A DNA stretch of 64,000 nt from Hominilimicola fabiformis (GCF_020687385.1 NZ_JAJEQM010000001.1:1-64000); one strand, 5' to 3'; counted from the first letter of the stretch, positions 1 to 7,595 are shown. Program-made: numbers and translations. The notes: generated by a model not told the origin, from the letters alone.

Positions 1-75
1 GAACACAGAAGTTAAGCTCCTTAACGTCGATGATACTTGGTGGGTGACTGCCTGGGAAAGTAGAAAGTTGCCGGA
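1..75 (+). rRNA. rrf: 5S ribosomal RNA, 3' part
   Basis: The first 75 bases read as the 3' two thirds of a bacterial 5S rRNA: GAACACAGAAGTTAAGCTCC, then the TGGTGGGTGACTGCCTGGGA segment, ending near GTTGCCGG. The 5' part lies outside the window. It is followed by a tRNA gene, as expected at the end of an rRNA operon. The exact 3' end is approximate by a few bases. Confidence 0.93.
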
Positions 76-90
76 ACGAAGAATGCTGAA

Positions 91-116
91 GATAACGACA
101 AAAGTCGTTATCTTTG
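91..116 (+). terminator. hairpin after 5S rRNA
   Basis: GATAACGAC and GTCGTTATC (91-99 and 104-112) form a perfect 9-bp stem with an AAAA loop, followed by only three T. It may be a weak terminator or a processing hairpin between the 5S rRNA and tRNA-Asn. Confidence 0.55.
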
Positions 117-155
117 GTGTTTAAAGAAAAAATTAGCGAAAGCTAAAGAAGATAT

Positions 156-231
156 TCCTCTATAGCTCAGTTGGCAGAGCGCATGACTGTTAATCATGAT
201 GTCGCTGGTTCGAGCCCAGCTGGAGGAGCCA
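156..231 (+). tRNA. trnN: tRNA-Asn (anticodon GTT)
   Basis: All cloverleaf arms are visible. The acceptor strand TCCTCTA pairs with TGGAGGA, the D arm contains AGCTCAGTTGGCAGAGC, the anticodon stem CATGA/TCATG encloses loop CTGTTAA with anticodon GTT at 189-191, and the T arm is CTGGTTCGAGCCCAG. CCA is encoded (229-231). It lies just after the 5S gene. Its last 12 bases are repeated at 9463-9474, so it is the apparent integration site of the downstream element and has been kept intact. Confidence 0.96.
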
Positions 232-238
232 ATTTGAT
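220..238 (+). repeat. left attachment repeat (tRNA 3' end)
   Basis: CTGGAGGAGCCA followed by xTTTGAT matches 9463-9481 in 18 of 19 positions, with one mismatch at 232. It overlaps the tRNA-Asn acceptor stem and encoded CCA. It is interpreted as the left junction of the integrated element. Confidence 0.65.
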
Positions 239-265
239 GACCTACTTTTGTAGGTCATTTTTTAT
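237..265 (+). terminator. terminator after tRNA-Asn
   Basis: ATGACCTAC and GTAGGTCAT (237-245 and 250-258) form a perfect 9-bp stem with a TTTT loop, followed by a T-rich run. It lies directly inside the element's left boundary and now ends the rRNA/tRNA transcript. The presumed original terminator was displaced to 9482-9518. Confidence 0.75.
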
Positions 266-280
266 TTACTTTTCAAAATT

Positions 281-335
281 AGGGAGTAATAGTAAACGAT
301 GTAAGCGTACATCTGATACTATTGCTCCCTTTTTT
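281..335 (+). terminator. long nested hairpin with T-run
   Basis: AGGGAG pairs with CTCCCT, AATAGTA with TACTATT, and the inner GATGTA with TACATC around loop AGCG; a run of T follows at 330-335. The shape is that of an intrinsic terminator or an element-end hairpin. No gene is seen between it and the structured leader that starts near 436. Confidence 0.6.
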
Positions 336-435
336 GTTACAAACTTTTATATCAAAATGATAGATTAGAAATGTCTTTCAGACGTTTCTAATGTGTCCTT
401 TTGAATAATCGAACACATCATATAAAACTGAAGAA

Positions 436-645
436 AAGGTAATTAAGTAAACAAGATTTTCGACGAGCCGTCTGCTGTACACGCATTGGCGAATAATGTA
501 CAAGAAGAAAAAGAATGTGGGAAACTCTTTGCCACAACTCGAAAATCGGTAATAATGATACTTCGGTAATTCGCCGCTCGGTCACAATGAAGACGGAGTA
601 TATCTCAAGATATAATGTGACGTCCCACGTCTTACTTAATTTCCG
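436..645 (+). promoter_or_regulatory. structured leader upstream of repA
   Basis: No ORF is convincing between 336 and 677. The region holds several inverted repeats: AATTAAGTAA/TTACTTAATT (441-450 with 632-641), GATTTTCGA/TCGAAAATC (455-463 with 539-547), GGCGAAT/ATTCGCC (488-494 with 569-575), and TATATCT/AGATATA (599-605 with 608-614) inside GTCAC/GTGAC. The second and third pairings cross, so they cannot form together as a simple fold. This suggests a switching leader or antisense-controlled replication region. The function is inferred from position only. Confidence 0.45.
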
Positions 646-677
646 GAAAATACAAATTTTTTAAAGGAGGGTTGAAT

Positions 678-1703
678 ATGCAATTTGATTATTTTTATGG
701 CAATGAGGCAGAGCAATTTACTTTTTACAGAATACCAAAAATTCTTATAACGTCGCCTCACTTCAAAAAAATATCCGACAGTGCTAAGCTACTTTACGGT
801 CTTATGCTTGACCGAATGAGTTTATCAATTCGTAATGGCTGGCTTGATGATGATAACAGAGCATATATTTTCTTTACTACGAATGATGTTATGGAGCAGA
901 TGTGCTGCGGAACAGAAAAAGCTACAAAAATGCTTACAGAACTTGATAGTGAAAAAGGTATCGGACTTATTGAAAGAGTAAAACAAGGACAAGGCAAACC
1001 TGCAATAATATATCTTAAAAAGTTTTATGAGCTTGAAGATACTGCACGTTCAACAAAACTTTCGGAAATTGAAAGTCAAGACTTTCAAGAATCGAAAGTC
1101 AAGACTTTCGAAAATCGAAAAACAAGACTTTCGAAAATCGAAAGTCAAGACTTTTGGAAATCGAAAAATAAGACTTTTGAAAATCGAAAGTCAGGACTTT
1201 CGGAAATCGAAAAACAAGACTTTCGAAAATCGAAATGTAATAATACTGATATTAATAATACTGATATTAATTATATCTATCCTATCAATCAAGATAATTA
1301 TAATATACAGAATAGTGATACTCAAACTGAAGAAGAATGGATTGATAGATATACAAAAACAGTAGATGAAATAAAAAAGCAAATTGATTATGACTATCTC
1401 ATTAATCACGCTGAACGTGATATTGTTGATGAAGTTGTAAATATTATGGCTGAAGTTATGACTGTATATCGTCCGAAATACAAAATTGAGGGTGACTTTA
1501 TTGAGTATAATGCGGTTGTAAATAGATTTCGGCAAATAACGGCACAAAAACTTGAAATATGCTTGCTTGCATATTCTCGTAAAATTCAGAGAATTAAAAA
1601 TCCAAAAGCATATTGGATAAGCACATTATACAATATTCCGCTTACCTCAGAAATAGTATTACAAAATATGATAAACAGTGATATATACGAGTCAGGAGGT
1701 TAA
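678..1703 (+). CDS. repA: RepA_N-type replication initiator
   Basis: The protein has 341 residues. Residues 1 to about 115 match the RepA N-terminal winged-helix domain of Firmicutes plasmids: FTFYRIPKILITSPHF, then SAKLLYGLMLDR, NGWLDDDNRAYIFFT and GKPAIIYLKKFYE. Residues about 125-186 are encoded by tandem iterons and are low complexity (KTFENRK, QDF, LSKIE units). Residues 200-341 form a separate C-terminal domain. It should bind the iterons and start plasmid replication. An upstream TTG at 672 is open but lies only one base after AAAGGAGG (663-670); ATG 678 has the right spacing. parB follows after 5 bases and is probably co-transcribed. Confidence 0.88.
   Translation: MQFDYFYGNEAEQFTFYRIPKILITSPHFKKISDSAKLLYGLMLDRMSLSIRNGWLDDDNRAYIFFTTNDVMEQMCCGTEKATKMLTELDSEKGIGLIERVKQGQGKPAIIYLKKFYELEDTARSTKLSEIESQDFQESKVKTFENRKTRLSKIESQDFWKSKNKTFENRKSGLSEIEKQDFRKSKCNNTDINNTDINYIYPINQDNYNIQNSDTQTEEEWIDRYTKTVDEIKKQIDYDYLINHAERDIVDEVVNIMAEVMTVYRPKYKIEGDFIEYNAVVNRFRQITAQKLEICLLAYSRKIQRIKNPKAYWISTLYNIPLTSEIVLQNMINSDIYESGG
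1052..1235 (+). repeat. eight 23-bp iterons inside repA (putative oriV)
   Basis: Eight consecutive 23-bp units start at 1052, 1075, 1098, 1121, 1144, 1167, 1190 and 1213. The consensus contains CAAGACTTTCGAAAATCGAAA-type sequence with a TTTCGAAA palindrome. There are no spacers and few substitutions. Because 23 is not a multiple of three, each unit is translated in a different frame from the previous one. RepA_N plasmids are known to carry their origin as repeats within the rep coding region, so this is probably the replication origin. Confidence 0.8.
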
Positions 1704-1708
1704 AAGCA

Positions 1709-2776
1709 ATGCAAATAAAAAAAGATTATACAAAAATGATTGAACAATTTGAAAAAATGGAAAAAGAAAAACAAGCGGCTATACCAACAATCAGCTTTGA
1801 TAATAACAAGATTGTCCATTTGCCTGTTGATTTACTAAAACCGTTTCCAAATCACCCTTTTGAGCTTTATAGCGGTGAAAGATTTGAAGATTTAGCAGAC
1901 AGTATTAAAGCTTGCGGAATGATTACACCATTGCTCATTAGAATGCTTGATGATAATACATATCAAATTTTAGCAGGTCATAACCGTAATAACGCCGCTA
2001 AAGCAATAGGGCTTGAAACAGTGCCTTGCATTGTATTAACCGATTTAACTGATGATGACGCATTGATGATAATGCTTGATAGTAATACTAATCAACGTAG
2101 CATTTCTGAAATGTCAATATCTCAACAGGCTCATATATACGCACTTGATGTAGCCGTAAACAAGCGACAAGGTAAGCGTTCGGATTTGATAAAAAACATA
2201 GAACAAAATCTTAAAATATTCAGTAATGGTGCGGATTTAGAAACTTGTACCCCAGTGGGGAACAAGTTAAAAACGGTCGAAATAGTTGGAGATAAATATG
2301 GGGTATCAAAGAATACTATTGCAAGACTAATCCGCATTGATACACTGTTACCGCAATTAAAAAAATTTATTGACAATAAACAAATTCCGGTGCGTGCCGG
2401 AGTTGAAATGTCTTACTTATCTTCCTTTGAACAAGAGCTTATTGCTAAAATCATAGATGAATACAGCTATCATCTTGACGAACATAAAGCCCAACAGCTT
2501 AGAGAACTCTCAAAAGCCCATAAACTTGACAGAATTAACGCAGTTGAAGTTTTTGAGGGGAGATATGGAAAGTCAGTGACACAAAAGCTAAAGTCATTTA
2601 CAATAAAGCCTAAATTTCTGTCAAAATATTATCCGCCGACTGTTTCTCAAGATGTAATTGCTTCAGATGTTGAGGCAAGTATGGACGTATGGCAAGAAAT
2701 AAAGACTTTTTATCCCGATAAGTCTGTTTATGATATTAAAAATAATATAATAAATTTGCTAAATAATCAAAAATAG
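1709..2776 (+). CDS. parB: ParB/Spo0J-type partition protein
   Basis: The protein has 355 residues. The ParB N-terminal domain is clear at about residues 35-130, with LLKPFPNHPF, the box near LAGHNRNNAAKAIGL and TVPCIVL. A helix-turn-helix follows near residues 190-210 (YGVSKNTIARLIR). The start follows a strong AGGAGG at 1696-1701. No parA ATPase is in the element, so it may borrow one from the host or serve as a regulator or nuclease-type ParB, as in many mobilizable elements. The gene follows repA by 5 bases. Confidence 0.85.
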   Translation: MQIKKDYTKMIEQFEKMEKEKQAAIPTISFDNNKIVHLPVDLLKPFPNHPFELYSGERFEDLADSIKACGMITPLLIRMLDDNTYQILAGHNRNNAAKAIGLETVPCIVLTDLTDDDALMIMLDSNTNQRSISEMSISQQAHIYALDVAVNKRQGKRSDLIKNIEQNLKIFSNGADLETCTPVGNKLKTVEIVGDKYGVSKNTIARLIRIDTLLPQLKKFIDNKQIPVRAGVEMSYLSSFEQELIAKIIDEYSYHLDEHKAQQLRELSKAHKLDRINAVEVFEGRYGKSVTQKLKSFTIKPKFLSKYYPPTVSQDVIASDVEASMDVWQEIKTFYPDKSVYDIKNNIINLLNNQK

Positions 2777-2823
2777 CGGTGAATTTATCTATTTATTTTC
2801 TGCTATTTTACAGACCGCTTTTT
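2775..2823 (+). terminator. weak terminator after parB
   Basis: AGCGGT (2775-2780) and ACCGCT (2814-2819) are complementary and followed by a run of T, but the loop is long (33 bases). It could end the repA-parB transcript. Confidence 0.35.
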
Positions 2824-2923
2824 AACTCAATTTTGAGTTAAAAATGGTATGGCAAGATACGCCTTTGTATGTACAAAGGCAAAAAACACAATATAAAATT
2901 GTGTGAAAATTGGGCATAGCCCA
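2822..2923. repeat. cluster of four palindromes (putative oriT)
   Basis: Four perfect inverted repeats lie one after another in 102 bases just before mobC: TTAACTCAA/TTGAGTTAA (2822-2841), GCCTTTGTA/TACAAAGGC (2861-2880), ACACAAT/ATTGTGT (2886-2904) and TGGGC/GCCCA (2911-2923). A hairpin-dense stretch directly upstream of a MobC gene is the usual place and structure of a transfer origin. No nic site can be assigned. Confidence 0.5.
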
Positions 2924-2969
2924 AACCCAAAAAACAGATATGATTGAATAAAAGAGGAGTTGATTTAAA

Positions 2970-3329
2970 GTGGGAAAATATCCGGCATTTTTGAAAATGA
3001 GAGTAGCACAGGAGGACCTCGAGATAATAGAGGAAAAGGCGGCACTATTAAAGATTACAAAAAGTGAATTTGTAAGACGTGCAATACGAAATTCACACGT
3101 TTATATATTGCCGAGTAAAGAAATCAAAGAATTTACATCTGAACTTAGACACATCGGTGTAAATGTTAATCAAATTGCTATACTTTGCAATATGGGTAAG
3201 CTTGAGTGTGTAAATCTTGAAGAAACAAAAGAGGCTATTACAAAGGCTTGGAAAGAACTATACAAGTTAAGAGAGGCAATAAGGAATAAGAATAATCGAG
3301 GTGGATTGAGTTTTGAAAAACGCATTTAG
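2970..3329 (+). CDS. mobC: MobC-family mobilization (relaxosome) protein
   Basis: The protein has 119 residues. The N-terminus resembles a ribbon-helix-helix DNA-binding fold (FLKMRVAQEDLEIIEEKA, then KSEFVRRAIR). The C-terminus has the MobC signature ELRHIGVNVNQIAILCN. MobC proteins bind near oriT and help the relaxase nick. The start is GTG, with AGAGGAG at 2953-2959. A relaxase gene would normally follow and overlap it, but here the next gene is a membrane protein, so the mobilization module is incomplete. Confidence 0.8.
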   Translation: MGKYPAFLKMRVAQEDLEIIEEKAALLKITKSEFVRRAIRNSHVYILPSKEIKEFTSELRHIGVNVNQIAILCNMGKLECVNLEETKEAITKAWKELYKLREAIRNKNNRGGLSFEKRI

Positions 3330-3789
3330 CTTAAAAAAACCAGCTTTTTCGGGCATTGGTTTTATAACTGCAATATTCATTTTTGGAATAGCCTTGTTTA
3401 TAACAATGGAGTATTATCACATATTCACGATTAAGGAAAGTGTAGAAACCGATATATCTCGAGCTTTAAATATATCGGTTACTATGGCTGTTCAAGATAT
3501 GGATTGGGTGCAGCATAACTCTGTTATGGATACGCAGAAAGCACAGAGAGAATTCAAAACATATCTGACCGAAGATATGAAATTGAATGATGAATATGAG
3601 AAATATGCCGATGACGGAAGTTTTCAATATCAGATAATCATTGATGAAACAGATATACAAAAATCACCGGCTAAATATTCGATTACCGGCAGAATAAGAA
3701 TGCAACCTGTTACTGTTAGAAGTATTCTTCCAAAAAGCTTTGATATTCCGTTTAAACTAAGTTCAAACAACATAAGAACAGATGATTGA
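3313..3789 (+). CDS. membrane-anchored pseudopilin/TadE-like protein
   Basis: The protein has 158 residues and a TTG start preceded by GAGGTGG; the gene overlaps the mobC end by 17 bases. One hydrophobic segment (about residues 13-36, GIGFITAIFIFGIALFITMEYYHIF) is followed by an exported-looking domain with no cysteine pattern. A charged N-terminus, a hydrophobic helix with glycine at its start and a glutamate inside resembles TadE or type IV pseudopilin subunits. Similar small proteins occur in conjugative and integrated elements of Clostridia. The family assignment is tentative. Confidence 0.5.
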   Translation: MKNAFSLKKPAFSGIGFITAIFIFGIALFITMEYYHIFTIKESVETDISRALNISVTMAVQDMDWVQHNSVMDTQKAQREFKTYLTEDMKLNDEYEKYADDGSFQYQIIIDETDIQKSPAKYSITGRIRMQPVTVRSILPKSFDIPFKLSSNNIRTDD

Positions 3790-3849
3790 ATATGTCAGAA
3801 AAAGAAAGCAAAATCAGTCGAAAAACAAGATAAAAACCAGAAAAACATC

Positions 3850-3878
3850 TTGACAGAATAACACAAATATGGCATAAT
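3850..3878 (+). promoter_or_regulatory. sigma-A promoter for the SLH gene
   Basis: TTGACA (3850-3855), a 17-base spacer and CATAAT (3873-3878) lie 39 bases before the start codon at 3918. A strong AAAGGAGG follows at 3903-3910. Confidence 0.75.
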
Positions 3879-3917
3879 ATAGTTAATAAAAGATATAGAA
3901 CAAAGGAGGATTTTATT

Positions 3918-5165
3918 ATGAAAAAGAGAATTTTAGCAACATTTCTATCTGCAGTAACGCTTATATCTTGTAGTTCTGCATTAGCGGCAGATTACTCTGA
4001 TGTAAACCAATCGGCTTGGTATGCAAGCTATGTAAATAAGATTTCTGAACTTAATGCGTTTTCAGGATATGAAGATGGTACGTTCAGACCTGATAATCAA
4101 ATTACACAAGAAGAATTTATAAAAACAGTTGTTTGTTTAATATGCGGAGAGCTTAACGAAAGTAATGCACCGACAGTTAAAAATACTTGGAACAGTAAGT
4201 GGAGCTCTTGGGCTGTTCCGTATCTTGACAAGGCATTTGAACTGGGCTTAATAACAGAACAAGATACAATGTTCAAACTTGTAGGAATTCCTTGTAATCG
4301 TGGTGAAATGGCTAAGGTTATTACTCGTGCGGTTGAATATCTCAAGGAAGATTCAGTAGCCGATACTTCAACCTACATTACAAAACTTAAAGATTATAGC
4401 AGAATGAAAGAAGAATATAAGCCTTATGTTCTTCAAGCTTATGCAAAAGGTATTTTAAGCGGTTATGATGACGGCACTTTCAGAGATGACGGATTGCTTA
4501 CGAGAGCGGAAGCGTCATCGGTACTTGTACGATTAATTGATAAAAATGAGAGAATTAATTCCGATGAAACGCTATATGACTATTTCGGAAGAAAGGTTAC
4601 TTGGACAGAGCCGTTGAGAACAGACGTTCCGGAGCAGTATCAAGTAAGTATGTCAGATATAAGTATTTCTCAAGCAATATATGATGAGGCTGTTGTGAAT
4701 GGTGGTAATATTTCAACAAAAACATTAAGTCGTTCAAAAGCTATGATGTTTGAAGATTTGGTATTACAGTCAATCAAATATGACGGCGATACAATAACGC
4801 TTACAGTTCCTGATTATCTTCCTGAAAGTCAAAGATGGGCTATTGAGATTGCCTATTGGGACATTGATAAAGATTATGATTTTACAATGATGAAGAGCTA
4901 TTATATAGATAAATCGGGAACATATGAATTTAATGATATAAAGGTTTTAGAGCAAATTTCAATAAAAGTATTGCCGCTTAATAGCAATAGCTTTACATCT
5001 GGTATATTTATTGATAATGGTGCTAATCTTTCGTTAGAAAGACTTGATAAACCTGAAGTATCATTCAATAATATTCGTACTAATTTTGAATGGGTACAAG
5101 GTCAAGGTTATAAGGATTATATAAAGGACTTTGATGGAGAAATTCGATATACGGTTGAATGGTAA
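3918..5165 (+). CDS. S-layer homology (SLH) domain protein
   Basis: The protein has 415 residues. A signal peptide ends near residue 23 (SSALAA). Three SLH-type repeats follow (about 24-80, 85-150 and 155-205), with the typical phrases YEDGTFRPDNQITQEEF and YDDGTFRDDGLLTRAEA. The remaining 200 residues are a beta-rich region of unknown family. SLH domains bind cell-wall secondary polymers non-covalently, so the protein should sit on the cell surface. As cargo of a mobile element it may change the surface of the recipient. Confidence 0.85.
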   Translation: MKKRILATFLSAVTLISCSSALAADYSDVNQSAWYASYVNKISELNAFSGYEDGTFRPDNQITQEEFIKTVVCLICGELNESNAPTVKNTWNSKWSSWAVPYLDKAFELGLITEQDTMFKLVGIPCNRGEMAKVITRAVEYLKEDSVADTSTYITKLKDYSRMKEEYKPYVLQAYAKGILSGYDDGTFRDDGLLTRAEASSVLVRLIDKNERINSDETLYDYFGRKVTWTEPLRTDVPEQYQVSMSDISISQAIYDEAVVNGGNISTKTLSRSKAMMFEDLVLQSIKYDGDTITLTVPDYLPESQRWAIEIAYWDIDKDYDFTMMKSYYIDKSGTYEFNDIKVLEQISIKVLPLNSNSFTSGIFIDNGANLSLERLDKPEVSFNNIRTNFEWVQGQGYKDYIKDFDGEIRYTVEW

Positions 5166-5182
5166 AAGTATTGTATTAATCA

Positions 5183-5211
5183 TTGACAAAATGAAATAAT
5201 AGATATATAAT
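5183..5211 (+). promoter_or_regulatory. perfect consensus promoter of a small RNA
   Basis: TTGACA (5183-5188), a 17-base spacer and TATAAT (5206-5211) match the sigma-A consensus exactly. The next plus-strand ORF is almost 400 bases downstream and a terminator lies 60-90 bases downstream, so the product is probably a short RNA. Confidence 0.8.
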
Positions 5212-5217
5212 GATAAT

Positions 5218-5305
5218 AGAAAAAGGCAAGACTTCAAACGGTTATGCCAAAGAGTTTATTTTTGAAAAATAACGCTGCTTTAGCGGGCTGGCGTTATTTT
5301 TTTAT
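5218..5305 (+). ncRNA. short RNA convergent to a small toxin-like ORF
   Basis: The RNA is predicted from the consensus promoter at 5183-5211 to the bidirectional terminator AAAAATAACGC/GCGTTATTTTT (about 5262-5305). It is roughly 85-90 bases long, contains no ORF with a ribosome site, and overlaps the 3' end of the minus-strand ORF at 5294-5362. It would therefore be antisense to that mRNA. This arrangement is like Fst/par-type and other type I antitoxin RNAs. The ends are estimates. Confidence 0.5.
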
Positions 5306-5449
5306 GGAAACTACCAAGAGTAGAAGAATAATCATAAAAGAAATTATGAATTCATTATCCATATCAACCACCTCCTCTCCCGACCGATAATGTGGGATAG
5401 TTGGTGGCATAACCGTCCAGCTTTTACACTGTTTTCTGTCTTGCCTTTA
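5222..5449. repeat. inverted repeat around the toxin-like ORF
   Basis: AAAGGCAAGAC and CGGTTATGCCA (5222-5249) reappear in inverse complement at 5405-5449 (TGGCATAACCG and GTCTTGCCTTT), the second copy having about 17 extra bases between its two halves. The arms enclose the small minus-strand ORF and its ribosome site. Transcripts from either side would begin with nearly the same hairpin. Confidence 0.6.
5294..5362 (-). CDS. 22-residue hydrophobic peptide, type I toxin-like
   Basis: Reading the minus strand from ATG at 5362 gives M-D-N-E-F-I-I-S-F-M followed by an unbroken hydrophobic run (I, L, V) and a basic end S-I-K-K, then TAA. A very strong AGGAGGTGG ribosome site lies 6-7 bases upstream. 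Small hydrophobic peptides with a basic tail, a strong ribosome site and a convergent RNA are typical of type I toxins (Fst, TxpA and 'holin-like' toxins in Firmicutes). It is shorter than most known ones. It lies within a mobile element, where such loci stabilize inheritance. Confidence 0.5.
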   Translation of the reverse strand: MDNEFIISFMIILLLLVVSIKK

Positions 5450-5473
5450 ACTGCGGATTACTCCGACAAGAGC

Positions 5474-5502
5474 ATTATATATTAAAAACATACAACATTC
5501 AA
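5474..5502 (-). promoter_or_regulatory. promoter for the toxin-like ORF
   Basis: On the minus strand TTGAAT (5502-5497), a 17-base spacer and TATAAT (5479-5474) form a good sigma-A promoter. Its transcript would have a leader of about 105 bases that includes the right arm of the inverted repeat. Confidence 0.6.
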
Positions 5503-5538
5503 CAATTCAAAGCAAACGTAACATAAAAGTAAAATCAA

Positions 5539-5567
5539 AGTGCAGTATTCATATCTGCACTTTTTTT
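5539..5567 (+). terminator. intrinsic terminator just before the 5586 gene
   Basis: AGTGCAG/CTGCACT (5539-5545 and 5555-5561) with a 9-base loop is followed by seven T. It ends only 19 bases before the next start codon. It either insulates that gene from upstream transcription or works as an attenuator. Confidence 0.7.
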
Positions 5568-5585
5568 ATTACAGAGAAAGGAAAA

Positions 5586-7595
5586 ATGAATATGAAAAGA
5601 AAAACAATAATATTTTTAACAATGATATTTACGGTTGTCTTTTCTGCCATAGCCTCAAGTTATATTGTAAATGCAGATGAACTTGACGGATATACAAAGG
5701 TAGATTGGTCTTGGAACAGAGATATGGAAACCACTGATGTCAATTCTGTAATTGTGGGCGGAAATATTCCGTTTTGGCGATATGTAAATAAAACATCTCC
5801 GGCAAATAATAATGCGATATGGAAAAGTATATATGGTGATGAATTATCAGATGATGATGTCATAAAAATATGGCGTGGTGATATGGACAAAAAATATGTA
5901 GTGGCAAGTGTTGATGTTGTAAACATTCCTGATGAAAACATACGTCAATACATATACGACCATATAGATGAAGATTTACCTGACTTGAAATTCAAGTTTG
6001 ACATCGATGCGGATGTTGAGGGCGATTCAAACAGTGAAAAAGCAGAAAAGCTATTTGATGGCGATATAGGTTATCGTGTATATCGAGATGGTGACACTTG
6101 CCGAATTGAAATGAAATTCAGTCCTAAATTCCATTTGATTGATGGAGAAGATAATGACTTGAATATTGAAGAAAAAGTATTGCCTAATATGCCAAATAAA
6201 AAATTACCTAAAGCGTGCTATCCGTATAGCTCCGTTATATTCTCTATGTGGGGATATGAAGGCGGCTCTAATGAGCATTACGGAGCTTTGGAAGTGGTTG
6301 AGGGTAACGACCCGAAATATATTTACGGTCAAAGTTTTGGTTACGGTGATATATTAGAAAAAGGAAAAATACCAAACAATATGGTTTATCCAAACTTTGA
6401 GGCTGGAGAAATTAATCAAGAGGGAACGTGGGTAGGCACAGTTGAAAGTGATACGCTTGACAGTAATCTTATTCGTATAGGACAACAATATAAGCAAAAA
6501 GGTGATTTATGGTATTACAGTTATGGCGGAGCAGTCGGATATAATTTTAAGTTTCCGTTTAAGGTGTCGCTTGGATTGGACTTGCACGGAACAGTAACAA
6601 AAAGATTTATAAACAGTATCACAGGTGAAGTGATTTTTGAAGATACTGAATCAATACCTTTTGGAGAGTCTGATAGTATAACCAAAACATATGTATTGGC
6701 TGATAATTCGGGTAAAGCAATCATTGATAATTCGGAAACAGAATACATATATGAGCGATATAGAGTCATAAACGGCTCAAATAGTGAAAAAATAATCGAA
6801 GATACATCAGCATATGCCAACATAGATTTATCACCAAATACACCGAATAAAACGCTTGAAATATACGTCAGACCTGATACACCTATTGAAACTCCGACTG
6901 AAACACCTAATCCTGATAGTGAAAATCGTCCTCCGAGTAATGATGAAGTACCTGATGATGAAATAGAAACAGTGCCTATTGACCCGTCTATTTGTGATAG
7001 TGATACAAATACTATTGTTTGGCAAGAACAGACAAAGCATACCGTTTCAACTACTGACGGAAAAAGTCACACTTGTTATCACACATACACATATAAGGCA
7101 AAATTAAAAGTAGACAGTATTAAATTATCGCCTGACCCAATAAAAAGCGGTTATGGACTTGACGCAGAAATCAAAACGAGTATAAGCTATGAGCAAACCA
7201 ATGCACAGAAAAGCTATTCCTGTTCTCAACGCTTAGGAACACGAACACCATCGGACAAACCAAAACCACCGGCTAAAGCCACCGCTCGTCTTGGTTGGAC
7301 ATCAAAAACCTTTGACGGTGATTTTATTCAAGGTAGTATGGTTGATATGAATAAAGTATCAAGTAATAGTACATCTGCTACATTCTCTGCTCCTTATAAT
7401 AACATTGTAAACGAAAGTAAACTATATACGGACTTATGGTTAAGCGGAACAAAAGAAGAGCCTAAAAGGCATAAAATTGCTTTTGATATTTATGGTGGCG
7501 GTGTAGACGGTACTGAATGGTGTACAACCGTTGAAAAAACTTTTATTATAAATGGTGATATGTATGAGGACGCTTATACTACATCAACATACTAA
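5586..7595 (+). CDS. large secreted protein with MucBP-like module
   Basis: The protein has 669 residues. A signal peptide occupies about residues 1-30 (after MKRKTIIFLTMIFTVVFSAI). Around residues 335-430 it has a MucBP-like pattern (RFINSITGEVIFEDTESI, GESDSITKTYVL). A Pro/Thr-rich linker follows at about 432-460 (TPIETPTETPNPDSENRPPS), then a Cys-containing C-terminal domain. There is no LPXTG motif and no SLH domain, so anchoring is unclear. It is probably surface-exposed cargo of the element. Two start codons (5586 and 5592) are possible. Confidence 0.65.
   Translation: MNMKRKTIIFLTMIFTVVFSAIASSYIVNADELDGYTKVDWSWNRDMETTDVNSVIVGGNIPFWRYVNKTSPANNNAIWKSIYGDELSDDDVIKIWRGDMDKKYVVASVDVVNIPDENIRQYIYDHIDEDLPDLKFKFDIDADVEGDSNSEKAEKLFDGDIGYRVYRDGDTCRIEMKFSPKFHLIDGEDNDLNIEEKVLPNMPNKKLPKACYPYSSVIFSMWGYEGGSNEHYGALEVVEGNDPKYIYGQSFGYGDILEKGKIPNNMVYPNFEAGEINQEGTWVGTVESDTLDSNLIRIGQQYKQKGDLWYYSYGGAVGYNFKFPFKVSLGLDLHGTVTKRFINSITGEVIFEDTESIPFGESDSITKTYVLADNSGKAIIDNSETEYIYERYRVINGSNSEKIIEDTSAYANIDLSPNTPNKTLEIYVRPDTPIETPTETPNPDSENRPPSNDEVPDDEIETVPIDPSICDSDTNTIVWQEQTKHTVSTTDGKSHTCYHTYTYKAKLKVDSIKLSPDPIKSGYGLDAEIKTSISYEQTNAQKSYSCSQRLGTRTPSDKPKPPAKATARLGWTSKTFDGDFIQGSMVDMNKVSSNSTSATFSAPYNNIVNESKLYTDLWLSGTKEEPKRHKIAFDIYGGGVDGTEWCTTVEKTFIINGDMYEDAYTTSTY

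Noticed and set aside
1052-1235. Regular short repeats as a CRISPR array
   Set aside because: Units are 23 bp, directly abutting, with no spacers, and are translated as part of repA.
1027-1365. 112-codon ORF overlapping repA
   Set aside because: It is open only because the 23-bp repeat has no stop in several frames; it has no ribosome site and its end is low-complexity Ile/Leu.
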